This document shows, in pieces, positions 17,513-25,960 of a stretch of 64,000 nt of DNA (position 1 is the first letter of the stretch; every line of letters starts with the position of its first letter). This DNA is from Microbispora catharanthi. Lineage in GTDB: Bacteria; Actinomycetota; Actinomycetes; Streptosporangiales; Streptosporangiaceae. The stretch is from assembly GCF_006334915.2 (NCBI RefSeq), contig NZ_VDMA02000015.1:1-64000 (forward strand). The letters are read 5' to 3'. Position numbers and translations under genes: made by a program. Under the pieces are notes generated by a model. That model worked only from the letters and a program-made list of their open reading frames with translations. It was not told the origin of the DNA and ran no database searches.

Positions 17513-18718
17513 TCAGCGGCCCGGCTGCATCGTGATCAGTACTGGCTGTTCGGTGATCTGCAGGGTTTGCGGGGCGGGCATGGCGCGTCCGTCCAAGAAT
17601 CGGAGGGTGCCGGCACCGCGATCGGCCGGCATTGAGGCGGTGCCCGATTCGGTCCAGCGGACGATGGCCCGGACAGGTCCTTGGCCGGCCGCGCCGTCCA
17701 GCACGAACTGGCATTGCCAGACCTGTGCCGGTAGCCCGTCGGGCGAGCTGTGACCACAGGAGGTGATGCGGGCGCCGGTCAGCCAGCGCTGGAGCGTGTC
17801 GACCGCGTGGGCTGCGGCGGTTGGCGGCCCACCCACAGCCTGGAGCACGAGTGGGATCTTCGTGCCGCCCCAGTTGTAGAAGTACATGCGGTCGTATCGC
17901 ACGTACATCCCGATCAGATAGAAGCGCACCGCGTATGCGATGGCGTGCGCCTGGTCCAGTTTGTGATCTTGAGGGATTCGGTAGACGGTCCCGGTGCTCC
18001 ACAGCCGCGGATGCACTCCTGCCTCATGGAAGGTGCGATCGATGACGGCCGCAAGACGAACGAGGCTTTCGGGAGTGTCACCGTCGTGCTGCGGGGCGAG
18101 TTTCACACCTGCGGCATCGCACACCTGATACCCGCCGGCTGCGGCGAAGTCGAGCAGGAACTGCTGGGAGGCAGGCTCCCACAGGTTCCCGATCGAGGGG
18201 CACACGAGGGTCGCGGCTGGATCGGCCCGGCGGATGACCGCGGCGGCTTGCTGCGTCATGCGGGCCAGCGTCGCGGCATCGCCGGTGTAGAAGTGCGGTG
18301 AGGGCGCGAATGCCCACATTTCGTAGGCGTCGATCCGGCCCGCGTATCGGGTCGCGACGGCCTTGACGAAGCGGACCCAATCCTTCAGATCATCGGGGGG
18401 CGCCGTGCGTGACCCGTCGGGGTAGGGGCCGAGTGGCGCGTTCGGCGCCGCCCACTGGGGCGTGCCACCGAAGGTGTAGAGAACGGGGAGGTTCGCACGG
18501 TGTGCGGAGCCGACGAGGCGGTCCAGGATGGTCCAGTCGAACTTGTTGCGCGCCGGTTCGAGCAGGGACCAGAGAGTTCCGCTGTCCCATAACCGGATCC
18601 CGCCGACCCGAAAGGTCGGCATGGCCCCGCTGCTGCTGTTGATCGTGACGCCGTAGAACCCCGCGGCTACCTGGGTGAGTGGCTGCGACCAGGCCGGGCC
18701 GCGAACCTCGCCTGCCAT
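17513..18718 (-). CDS. Glycoside hydrolase-like TIM-barrel protein, probably non-catalytic
   Basis: A 401-residue protein resembling the GH39/clan GH-A fold. The opening GFYGVTINSSSGAMP, GGIRLWDSGTLWSLLEP and YTFGGTPQWAAP are typical of that barrel. Where the acid/base motif (YELWNEPN type) is expected, the sequence is YEMWAFAPSPHFYTG. Where the nucleophile (WITE type) is expected, it is PRLWSTGTVYR. Both catalytic glutamates therefore appear replaced. It may bind carbohydrate without cleaving it. The ATG at 18718 is chosen because the upstream extension to 18847 has no signal peptide and collides with a plus-strand frame. The missing export signal suggests that the 5' end may be truncated. 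Confidence 0.6.
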   Translation of the reverse strand: MAGEVRGPAWSQPLTQVAAGFYGVTINSSSGAMPTFRVGGIRLWDSGTLWSLLEPARNKFDWTILDRLVGSAHRANLPVLYTFGGTPQWAAPNAPLGPYPDGSRTAPPDDLKDWVRFVKAVATRYAGRIDAYEMWAFAPSPHFYTGDAATLARMTQQAAAVIRRADPAATLVCPSIGNLWEPASQQFLLDFAAAGGYQVCDAAGVKLAPQHDGDTPESLVRLAAVIDRTFHEAGVHPRLWSTGTVYRIPQDHKLDQAHAIAYAVRFYLIGMYVRYDRMYFYNWGGTKIPLVLQAVGGPPTAAAHAVDTLQRWLTGARITSCGHSSPDGLPAQVWQCQFVLDGAAGQGPVRAIVRWTESGTASMPADRGAGTLRFLDGRAMPAPQTLQITEQPVLITMQPGR

Positions 18719-19097
18719 GGCAGGCGGGTGCAGCTGGGGGCCGTGCGGCGAGGCGCAGAACAACTCCCCGTGGACCATCCGCACAACCGAGGTGCTGGGC
18801 ACCGGCGGCCCTGACTGGTGCGACGTATGGAACGGGAACGGCGGCACAACCTACTCCCCGTGGCACACTACGTGCGAACAGAAGGAGCTGGCTCCTGGCA
18901 ACCACAGGGGCGGTGGGAGCGTCGACGTCGACGCAGTCACTTTCGCCGACCGCGACTACGTGGTCAAGGTGAGAGGGACGCTCGTGGGATGGAAGACAAA
19001 GGGCGTCTGGACGAGGTTGCACGACGACGAACACGTGGTCTGTTTCAAGAATTCCGACGGCGACCCCATGTGTGAGGTCTACTTCAGCATCGCGTGA
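18717..19097 (+). CDS. Hypothetical protein or gene fragment
   Basis: A frame of 126 residues whose second half (VDVDAVTFADRDYVVKVRG, HDDEHVVCFKNSDGDPMCEV) has normal protein composition and four or more cysteines, unlike the shadow frames around it. No signal peptide and no recognised domain are seen. Its candidate ATG lies in the same CCATGG as the opposite-strand glycosidase-like gene, so the two cannot both have normal upstream regions. One or both were probably truncated by a rearrangement here. The true start is uncertain. Confidence 0.35.
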   Translation: MAGGCSWGPCGEAQNNSPWTIRTTEVLGTGGPDWCDVWNGNGGTTYSPWHTTCEQKELAPGNHRGGGSVDVDAVTFADRDYVVKVRGTLVGWKTKGVWTRLHDDEHVVCFKNSDGDPMCEVYFSIA

Positions 19098-19270
19098 CGA
19101 CGGGGCCGGTGTGTGCGCCCTCGCCTCTGTCCTGATCGGACGGCGCGGCGCCTTTCTGCTCACGGCGGTTGTGAACAAACGGGGGCAGTGACAGTTCGAC
19201 GACCAGCGCTCGCAGCGTCGAGCGGTAGGCGGGATGTCATTCGCAACCGCAGTTGCCACGACTCGAAGGT

Positions 19271-19300
19271 GCCAGCGTGCTGACGTGCCGGCACGCTGGC
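19271..19300. terminator. Perfect 10-base-pair hairpin in the 19098-19430 gap
   Basis: GCCAGCGTGC and GCACGCTGGC flank a 10-base loop. It may act as a shared terminator between converging transcripts. The rest of the 333-base gap shows no gene. Confidence 0.5.
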
Positions 19301-19430
19301 CGGTGAGCTACTGCTGCCGGCCGGGCCAGGGGCCGATCGCCACCTGGGAACCTCGTACGTCGTGGCCGGATTTGCGGTCCTAGGTGGGGGCGGAATGGGA
19401 TCACATGATTTCCGCCGGGCTTGTCGGCGT

Positions 19431-20837
19431 CTACGAGCCGATTAGAGAGGAGTGCCGGCCGACGACGAGGCGGCCGGGCCGGTAGCGGACGAAGGCGGCC
19501 CCGCCGAGGTTCAGCGACAGAGCGGAGCTCTGCAGGACGGCGGGTTCGGCGACGTCGCCCCAGCGGCCGGTCGTGACCCGCCTGTCGATCGCCCGCACGC
19601 CCGCGACGATCTCCGCGGTGGTGAAGGCGCAGTGCCCCTGGCGCGCGACGTACGCCTGACGGAGCAGTCGGTCGTCGCCGGCCGCCCGGACCCGTTCGGC
19701 GAACGCCGCCTCCTGCTGCACCGGGACGAGCTGGTCGGCGATGGTGTGCAGGTTGAGCAGCGGCACCGCGAGGCTCTGACCGGCGGTGGAGGACGCCTCC
19801 AGCCTGCGCCGCGCCCCCGGGTCGGCGTGCAGGTGGGCGCCGCGGGTCAGGGTGGCCAGGTCGGCGCGCAGGTCGAGGCCGGCCTTGCGATACAGCGCCC
19901 GCACCTGGCCGGCGTGCTCGGAGTCGCGCAGCAGCGCCGCGTAGTCGAGCCCGGCGTTCCAGGACGTGTTGCCCCCGGCGGACTGCTCGATGGACCAGCG
20001 GCCGTTCTCGATGAACCCGAGCACCCCTTGGGAGAGCCAGGCGAACTGCTGGGCCTCCTGCCCCTCGGGATCGCCTGGCGCCGGCGGGTTCTGATCGGGC
20101 GCCCAGTCGCTCTGGTTGAGGTAGGCGGCGGCGAGCGCGATCCTGGCCCGTCCCTGCGGGGTGGCCTGCGCGGCGATCACGGCGTCGGTCAGCCGCTGCG
20201 CCGTCGCGGCGGCGTCCGCGGCGTCGGCGAACCCGGTGAGCCGCACGTCCTGGCCGGGCATCAGCAACGAGGCGATCGTGTACTCGGCGTCGTACTGGTA
20301 GTCGTCCAGGTCGACGCCGCCCGCGACGAGGCTGCACAGCCCGAGGGCCCCGTCGACGCGGCCGGCTCCGTCGCGGGCGATCTGGGCGTTGACCAGGCCG
20401 CCCATGGACAGCCCGACCGACAGCGTGCGGGACGGTCGGCCGACCGTACGGCCGAAGGCGTCGAGGGTGGCGAACTGGTCGCGTTCGGCGCTGTTCAGCG
20501 CCCACCACGAGCCCTGCGGATCGAACGAGGAACCGGCGACCGCATAACCCTCCGAGAGAAGAGCCGTACGAGCTTCGTCGGAAGGTGCATCCTGCGCGAC
20601 GGCCGGACCATAGCCGTGACTGAACAGCAGGAGCGTGCCGTTCCAGTCGGCGGGCACGTCGGCGATCCAGGTGGCGCCGTCGGCGAGGGTGCCGGACAGA
20701 TGTGAGGGACTGGTGGCCGCAACGGTGGTGCCGGCCCGAGTGTCCGTCGCGGCCCCGGCGGTTCCGGTCAGGGTGGCCGCCGTGAGGGCGAGAGAGCCGG
20801 CGACGGCGGTGGGAATGCGAAGGAGGCGTCGAGGCAC
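19431..20837 (-). CDS. Secreted alpha/beta hydrolase
   Basis: A 468-residue exported hydrolase. A signal peptide of about 29 residues ends in TGAGA. LLLFSHGYGPA supplies the oxyanion region, GLSMGGLV near residue 143 carries the nucleophile Ser, the acid is likely in the HTIADQLVP segment, and the His is in RQGHCAFT. These are the usual esterase/peptidase positions, but the substrate cannot be named. The GTG start at 20837 has a CGGAG-type site nine bases upstream. The gene stands alone, with no close neighbour on its strand. Confidence 0.75.
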   Translation of the reverse strand: MPRRLLRIPTAVAGSLALTAATLTGTAGAATDTRAGTTVAATSPSHLSGTLADGATWIADVPADWNGTLLLFSHGYGPAVAQDAPSDEARTALLSEGYAVAGSSFDPQGSWWALNSAERDQFATLDAFGRTVGRPSRTLSVGLSMGGLVNAQIARDGAGRVDGALGLCSLVAGGVDLDDYQYDAEYTIASLLMPGQDVRLTGFADAADAAATAQRLTDAVIAAQATPQGRARIALAAAYLNQSDWAPDQNPPAPGDPEGQEAQQFAWLSQGVLGFIENGRWSIEQSAGGNTSWNAGLDYAALLRDSEHAGQVRALYRKAGLDLRADLATLTRGAHLHADPGARRRLEASSTAGQSLAVPLLNLHTIADQLVPVQQEAAFAERVRAAGDDRLLRQAYVARQGHCAFTTAEIVAGVRAIDRRVTTGRWGDVAEPAVLQSSALSLNLGGAAFVRYRPGRLVVGRHSSLIGS

Positions 20838-21296
20838 GAAAGCGCTCCGTTCCCGGGAGAGGGGGGTGTCCTGTGAACGCGGAACACCCCGAAGCTATGG
20901 CAGTATTTTTACCGCCGTCAAGACAATGCCGAATGTCTGTTGTGCCCCACGAGCGGACCGGGCGAGCTTCGGCCAGGAGTCGGGAACCAGGAAGGCGACG
21001 GCATCAGCAGTCGCCCTGTCGCCCATCGAAGACCTGGTGGGTCGAGGATGATCGACGGTGCCCATCGTGTGTGCGTGGTGGCCGACGTTGCCGTCAATGT
21101 TGCCGTCATCGCTCATCTTCGAAGCTCCTCTATGAGCTGTTCGGAGACGATCAGGCTGGCCCGTACGCCCATGCAACCGGCAACACAGCCAAGACGGGCT
21201 GAGATCTTCGCAGAGGTCCTGCCGCGGGAAACTCTCGCCGGTCGGCGCCTGCTGATATACCGATCCGGAGTCATACATACGAGCGAGGCGGTGCCC
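20838..21296. other. Gene-poor interval before the antitoxin gene
   Basis: About 460 bases with lower GC than the neighbours. Several short frames exist on both strands, none with a ribosome site plus sensible composition. This is the region where a left attachment site of the element at 21.3-25.6 kb would be expected, but I found no copy of the tRNA-Phe 3' end. Confidence 0.35.
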
Positions 21297-21521
21297 ATGA
21301 CCAAGACCGTGATCGACCTCGATGACGCGGCCCTGGCCGAGGCCGCGAAGCTGCTCGGCACTTCTTCCAAGAAAGACACGGTCAACGCCGCTCTACGAGA
21401 GATCGTCGACCGACGCAGGCGTGCAGCCGCCATAGCCCGCATGCGCGAGATGGTGGCTGAGGGAGAGATCGATCTCTCGGCCATCGAGAAGGGTGACTGC
21501 GCACAACAGGCTGTGGCGTGA
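21297..21521 (+). CDS. vapB: VapB-family antitoxin
   Basis: A 74-residue protein starting MTKTVIDLDDAALAEAAKLL, followed by GTSSKKDTVNAALREIVDRR, the ribbon-helix-helix/DUF2191 antitoxin pattern usual in actinomycetes. Such proteins bind their own promoter and neutralise a PIN-domain ribonuclease (VapC) encoded immediately downstream. Here the overlapping downstream gene is not a PIN protein but a SUKH-domain protein, so the antitoxin appears orphaned. The stop shares bases with the next GTG (GTGA), the spacing usual in vapBC pairs. Confidence 0.8.
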   Translation: MTKTVIDLDDAALAEAAKLLGTSSKKDTVNAALREIVDRRRRAAAIARMREMVAEGEIDLSAIEKGDCAQQAVA

Positions 21522-22093
21522 CAGAGCTCTACCTCATCTCCCAGTACGCATGGTCTGAACGCTTCCCTGCACGGCATCCGGTGACCGAGGGTTCTGATCA
21601 CCCGGCGGTCAGTCCACTGGGCGATCTGTATCCTCCGGCTACCGAAGCAGAGGTCCGCAAGCTTGAAGAGGGGCTGGGTGTGGAGCTGCCGCCGAGTTAC
21701 CGGCAGTTTCTCCTGTTCGCCAACGGGTGGGGCAGCGACGATGACTGCTGCCTGCTGCGCATCGAAGAAGTCGGCTGGCTCCGTGATGTCGATCCCTCGA
21801 TCGCCGAGAGCTGGTCAGAACCCAAGCCCGAGAACTCATGGAGCGTGCCCGACGAGCTCTACTTCGTCTACGGACACGAGCAAGTCTCCGGCAACATGAG
21901 AGGGGAATATGTAGCCGACACCCTTCTGGCCGGGTATTGGGACGATGGAGTCGTTCTCCTCAATCCCCACGTCAGCACCTCTGAAGGGGAGTGGGAAGCC
22001 TGGTATCTCGCGCCATGGCTGGCTGGCGCTAGGCGCTACAGGTCCTTCTGGGACCTCGCAATGGACGAGCTGAGAATGCGATACCCGAGGTGA
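21518..22093 (+). CDS. SMI1/KNR4 (SUKH) family protein fused to a VapC-like start
   Basis: A 191-residue protein. From about residue 40 the pattern ATEAEVRKLEEGLGVELPPS, YRQFLLFANGW and a later acidic, tryptophan-rich part is the SUKH fold, known in immunity proteins against secreted nuclease and deaminase toxins. The first residues, MTELYLISQYAWSERF, instead recall the opening strand of VapC toxins (MTxYLIDxSAW). The gene overlaps vapB by 4 bases exactly as vapC would. I infer a recombination that replaced nearly all of vapC by a SUKH gene. No cognate toxin gene is visible nearby. Confidence 0.7.
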   Translation: MTELYLISQYAWSERFPARHPVTEGSDHPAVSPLGDLYPPATEAEVRKLEEGLGVELPPSYRQFLLFANGWGSDDDCCLLRIEEVGWLRDVDPSIAESWSEPKPENSWSVPDELYFVYGHEQVSGNMRGEYVADTLLAGYWDDGVVLLNPHVSTSEGEWEAWYLAPWLAGARRYRSFWDLAMDELRMRYPR

Positions 22094-22245
22094 TGTCCCA
22101 TTCGTCGTTGAGCTTCGCCGACTCGGGTCCTTCGTGGCGGTGGTCATGCGCGTGGGCGGCGCTGGCCGCGACCGGCCGAAGAGCCGCAGCGCGGCCAGCG
22201 ACCGCCCCGACTCGCGGCAGGTCGCCGCAGGCGAACCGCCCTTGA

Positions 22246-23586
22246 CGACTCACCCGGCTCCACGACCCCCAATACGCCCGCTGGGCGAGCCAGATCCGCC
22301 GGACCGGCGGCTGCCGCCAGCCGATCCACCTACGCGGCAAGGTCGAACACTACGACCGCGCCACCGGCCAGCTCCTCCACCGCTACAGCACCCACCTCGA
22401 ACCGGACGGCCTCCTGCGCGTCCCGTGCAAGACCCGCCGCGCCTCCCGCTGCCCCTCCTGCACCGACACCTACCACCTCGTCCGCGCGGGCCTCGTCGGC
22501 GGCAAGGGCGTCCCTGAGGCCGTGGCCTCCCACCCTTGCCTGTTCGTCACTCTCACTGCACCGTCCTTCGGCGAGGTGCACTCTCGGCGGGAGAAGAACG
22601 GCACGGTCATGCCCTGCCACCCCCGCCGCGACGCGGAGACCTGCCCGCACGGGCGGGTCATGTCCTGCACCACCCCGCACGGTGCCGACGAGGCATGCCT
22701 CGGTGAGCCGCTCTGCCCGGACTGCTACGACTACACGGGCTCCGTGCTGTTCAACGCCACCGCCCCGGAACTGTGGCGCCGCTTCACCCTGGCCCTTCGC
22801 CGGCACCTGGCCAAGCTCGCCGGACTCACACAAAAGGACCTCGCCGCCCAGCTCATCGTCTCCTTCGCCAAGGTCGCCGAATACCAGCGACGCGGCGTCG
22901 TCCACCTGCACGCCGTCATCCGGCTCGACGGCCCGGACGGCCCCACCTCCCCGCCCCCGGCATGGGCGACGGTCGACATGCTCACCGATGCCGCCCAGCG
23001 CGCCGCCACCGTGGTCACGGCCACGGTCCCCGCGTACGACGGTCACCCCTCGCGAGTCCTCCGGTGGGGGGATCAGCTCGACACTCGGCCGATCACCATG
23101 GATGGTGAGCTGACCGAACAGGCGGTTGCCGGCTACATCGCCAAGTACGCCACCAAGGCGGCCGAATGCGTCGGCACCCTGGACCGGCGTATCCAACCCC
23201 TGGAAAACCTCGCCGCCCTACCGATCCGCGAGCACGCCCGGCGGCTCATCGCCGAATGCCTCCGCCTGGGCGCCTTCGGCGAACTGGCCGACCTCCGGCT
23301 GACTCACTGGGCGCACATGCTCGGATTCCGCGGCCACTTCTCCACCAAGTCCCGCCGCTACTCCACCACCCTCGGCGCGCTGCGCGCCGCGCGAGCCGAG
23401 CACAGGCGATACGAGCAGATCAGTACCGGACGACTCCCACTATTCGACGAGGACACCGTCCTCGTCATCGCGCACTGGCAGTACGCCGGACATGGCCTCT
23501 CCGCCGGAGACGCCATCCTCGCCGCCGCCATCACCGGCACGCCCCTGCCTCCCGTCGCCCCTCGTACGGAGAACTCAGATGGATGA
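22246..23586 (+). pseudogene. RepSA-like replication initiator of a pSAM2-type element, 5' end broken
   Basis: The open frame from 22246 encodes about 446 residues. HDPQYARWASQIRRTGGC, PIHLRGKVEHYDRATGQLLH, CKTRRASRCPSC, HLVRAGLVGGKGVP and HPCLFVTLTAPSFG are strongly conserved in the rolling-circle Rep proteins of actinomycete integrative elements; RGVVHLHAVIRLDG and GYIAKYATK follow. No ATG, GTG or TTG lies in this frame before the GTG at 22522, and a TGA at 22243-22245 cuts it from any upstream start. The conserved N-terminal part is therefore probably not translated, and I call it a pseudogene. A shorter product from 22522 would lack the zinc-finger-like region. The stop overlaps the xis ATG. 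Confidence 0.65.
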
Positions 23587-23755
23587 CCTCGTGCTCACCG
23601 TTGACGAGGCCGCGGAGCGGCTCCGCGTCAGCCGGTGGACCCTCTACACCCTGATCCGCTCCAACCAGCTCAAGACCATCAAGATCGGCCGCCGTCGCCT
23701 CGTCCCCGTCGACTCGCTGGCCGAATGCGTCGATTATCTGAAGGCGGTGGCGTGA
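23579..23755 (+). CDS. Excisionase (MerR/HTH_17 type, Xis)
   Basis: A 58-residue DNA-binding protein: LTVDEAAERLRVSRWTLYTL is the winged-helix opening and IGRRRLVPVDSLAEC the second half, as in excisionase/HTH_17 proteins. It should bend attachment-site DNA and steer the integrase towards excision. The ATG overlaps the rep stop and its stop overlaps the int ATG (TGATG), the normal rep-xis-int order of pSAM2-like elements. It looks intact although both neighbours are damaged. Confidence 0.85.
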   Translation: MDDLVLTVDEAAERLRVSRWTLYTLIRSNQLKTIKIGRRRLVPVDSLAECVDYLKAVA

Positions 23756-25025
23756 TGACCAAGACCAAGCTCGGCGCCGCCCACGAGGAGCCGAAGAGCC
23801 GTAAGCCGCGCAAGACGCGAAAGCGCTCCAACGGCGAGGGAACCATCGTCCAGCGTAAGGACGGGCGATACGAGGCCAAGGTCTTCGTGCCGACCACAGC
23901 GGGCACGATCAAACGCGTCAGCGTGTACGGCAAGACTCGCGAGGAGTGCCACGCCAAGTTCGTTGCCCTCAAGTCACAGGCTGACCAGGGCGTCCCCGTT
24001 GCCGCCGAGAGCTGGAGCGTCGGCGACTATCTCGCCTACTGGCTGGAACACGTAGTCAAGGCCGAGCGCCGCCCCAAGACCGTCCAGGGGTACGAAGGGG
24101 TGATCCGGCGGTATCTCGTGCCGAGCCTCGGCCGGAAGCGGCTCGACAAGCTCAACGCGGCCGAAGTCCGTCAGTTCATCACGTCGCTCCGTACCGGCTG
24201 CCAGTGCTGCCAGCGCGGTTGGGACAAGCTTCGGAAGCCGCCGGAGTGCTGCGCCAAGAAGGGCGGCAAGTGCTGCGAATACAAGATCGAAACTCGCATG
24301 GTCCAATTCATCCACGCGGTCCTGCGCAACGCCCTAGAGAACGCGGTCCGAGAAGAGATCATCTCGCGCAACGTGGCGAAGCTCGTGAAGGTGTCACCGC
24401 CCAAGTACAAGGTGAACCGCGGCCTTACCGTTCCGCAGGCGAGGGCACTGCTAAAGGCTGCCCAGGGTCACCGTCTCGGCGCGCTCTACATCCTGGCGGT
24501 CTGCCTCGGGTTGCGGCCCGGCGAACTCCTCGGGCTTCGCTGGAAAGACGTCGACCTGGAGGCGGGCACGCTCGAGGTCGTCCAGACCCTCCAGCGAGTC
24601 GGCGGCCGACTCCAGTTCGTCAAGCCCAAGACGGAGGACTCGGAGCGTACAGTCCCTCTTCCACCCATCTGCATCGAGGCGCTCAGGGAGCACCGCAAGC
24701 GGCAGTTTGCCGAGCGCTCCGACCGGTGGCCGGACTGGGAGGATTACGGGCTGATCTTCCCTCCCGGCGGGGAACACCGATGGAGCCTGACAACCTTCGC
24801 CGTAGCTGGGGCGAGATCCGCAAGAGCGCCGGCCTCGGGGCGGTGCGGCTTCATGACCTCCGCCACACCTGTGTGAGTCTTCTGCTCGACCTCGGCGTAC
24901 CGCCTCACATCGTCCGGGAGATCGTCGGACACTCCGACATCGAGGTCACCATGACCATCTACGCTCACGCCTCTCTCGACGAGAAGCGCAAGGCCCTCAG
25001 CAGGTTGAGCGCTGCCCTTGCCTAG
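23755..25025 (+). pseudogene. Tyrosine site-specific integrase with a single frameshift
   Basis: The first part (23755 to about 24765) holds the AP2-like arm-binding region (GTIVQRKDGRYEAKV), the SAM-like core-binding domain and the first catalytic Arg (GLRPGELLGLRW). An insert with CQCCQRGWDK and CCAKKGGKCC between the core segments is rich in cysteine and could bind zinc. After GLIFP the continuation lies one base out of frame, at TTCCCTCCCGG: the other frame reads PSRRGTPMEPDNLRRSWGEI and carries HDLRHTCVSLLL and GHSDIEVTMTIYAHA with the catalytic Tyr. Restoring one base would give a normal protein of about 422 residues. Real decay and a sequencing error in a C-run are both possible. It probably targeted the tRNA-Phe gene about 600 bases downstream. 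Confidence 0.8.
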
Positions 25026-25039
25026 CTGCTGCCGCCTAC

Positions 25040-25065
25040 ACGCCCCGGGGTTGTCCCCGGGGCGT
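25040..25065 (+). terminator. Terminator after the integrase
   Basis: A perfect 11-base-pair stem, ACGCCCCGGGG/CCCCGGGGCGT, around a TTGT loop, 15 bases after the int stop. Confidence 0.8.
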
Positions 25066-25192
25066 TCGTGTATCTGGGACGCCTCGTCCGAGATACCAGT
25101 TGCACGTGATCTAGATCACTCGTACCATCAGTTTTCATCGGATCATCCGATGATTGTTGGGACTAATCGCTTTTATGCAAAAGGAGTGCCTC

Positions 25193-25522
25193 ATGCTTAA
25201 GAACAGTGAGGGCCGGCCAGACAAGGATGCTCTCCGGGCGGCGCTGTTAGCTCTGGGAGCGATTCACGAGGAAAATCACTTAGCGCTCGGCAGTCCCGAG
25301 CCGCTACTCGCCGGGATGTTGTTGGCAGCAGCGGAAGACATCGCTGATCGCTTCCGCTACGGCGTTGGCACAGGGAACGGCCGGCAAGACCAGATCGTGC
25401 AGGGCTACGTCAACTACCTCGGCACGCACAACCTCGCTGCCTTCCACACGGCCAGAGCCCGCCGACTCTACTCCGACATGAAGTGGGTCAACCCCATGAG
25501 CAGTCGCAACGGTCAGAACTAG
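25193..25522 (+). CDS. Hypothetical protein, probable element cargo
   Basis: A 109-residue soluble protein starting MLKNSEGRPDKDALRAALLA. AAAAGGAG ends six bases before the ATG, an unusually good site. The composition is less GC-biased than the flanking chromosome. It lies between the integrase and the tRNA-Phe, at the place where integrative elements carry small accessory genes. No known motif is recognised. Confidence 0.6.
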   Translation: MLKNSEGRPDKDALRAALLALGAIHEENHLALGSPEPLLAGMLLAAAEDIADRFRYGVGTGNGRQDQIVQGYVNYLGTHNLAAFHTARARRLYSDMKWVNPMSSRNGQN

Positions 25523-25526
25523 GACC

Positions 25527-25548
25527 GTTGTCGTCAGGGTTGTCGTCA
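25527..25548. repeat. Two direct copies of GTTGTCGTCA next to the tRNA-Phe integration site
   Basis: Copies at 25527-25536 and 25539-25548, 12 bases apart. They are probably arm-type integrase binding sites. The same decamer with one transition (GTTGCCGTCA) appears in pairs near the tRNA-Lys element at 33925-33949 and 35695-35719. Confidence 0.5.
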
Positions 25549-25560
25549 AAGCCAAACAAG

Positions 25561-25591
25561 AACGCCCCGGCCGTGATCGGCTCGGGGCGTT
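25561..25591. terminator. Strong hairpin between the cargo gene and the tRNA cluster
   Basis: Outer stem AACGCCCCG/CGGGGCGTT encloses an inner GCCG-TGAT-CGGC stem. It is placed to stop the plus-strand gene ending at 25522 and the minus-strand tRNA transcript. Confidence 0.7.
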
Positions 25592-25609
25592 TGGGCTGTT
25601 CAGAGAGGG

Positions 25610-25683
25610 TGGTCAGGGGCAGGGTCGAACTGCCGACCTTCCGCTTTTCAGGCGGACGCTCGTACCAACTGAGCTACCTGACC
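25610..25683 (-). tRNA. tRNA-Phe (GAA)
   Basis: The acceptor stem GGTCAGG/CCTGACC pairs perfectly. The anticodon loop CTGAAAA gives GAA. D-arm GCTCAGTTGGTA and T-loop TTCGACC are standard. No encoded CCA. It is the last gene of a Glu-Asp-Phe tRNA cluster read on the minus strand. Its 3' end faces the integrative element, so it is the likely attachment gene. Confidence 0.95.
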
Positions 25684-25703
25684 TCGGCGGCTGCCGCCGT
25701 ACG

Positions 25704-25778
25704 CGGTCCTGACGGGACTTGAACCCGCGACCTCCACCTTGACAGGGTGGCGAGCACTCCAAACTGCTCTACAGGACC
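25704..25778 (-). tRNA. tRNA-Asp (GTC)
   Basis: Acceptor GGTCCTG/CAGGACC, anticodon loop CTGTCAA (GTC), T-loop TTCAAGT. It lies 20 bases upstream of tRNA-Phe in the same transcript. Confidence 0.95.
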
Positions 25779-25887
25779 TTTATGTCCGGGGGGCTTTCGC
25801 TTCCCCGTGTTGTTCGGCTCGCCTAGCTTACCAGCTTTCGGGAGGTCTTCGACCTTCCGTCATCCGGCGCGCTCGACGCGCTCCACG

Positions 25888-25960
25888 TGCCCCCAACGGG
25901 ATTCGAACCCGTGCCGCCGCCTTGAAAGGGCGGTGTCCTAGGCCGCTAGACGATGGGGGC
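25888..25960 (-). tRNA. tRNA-Glu (TTC)
   Basis: Acceptor GCCCCCA/TGGGGGC, anticodon loop CTTTCAA (TTC), T-loop TTCGAAT. First gene of the cluster. Its 5' end directly abuts the stop codon of the upstream metallophosphoesterase on the same strand, with no spacer. Confidence 0.95.

Noticed and set aside
20895..21278. Minus-strand protein of 127 residues
   Set aside because: No ribosome site, mixed composition, and no motif. It overlaps the promoter region of the antitoxin gene.
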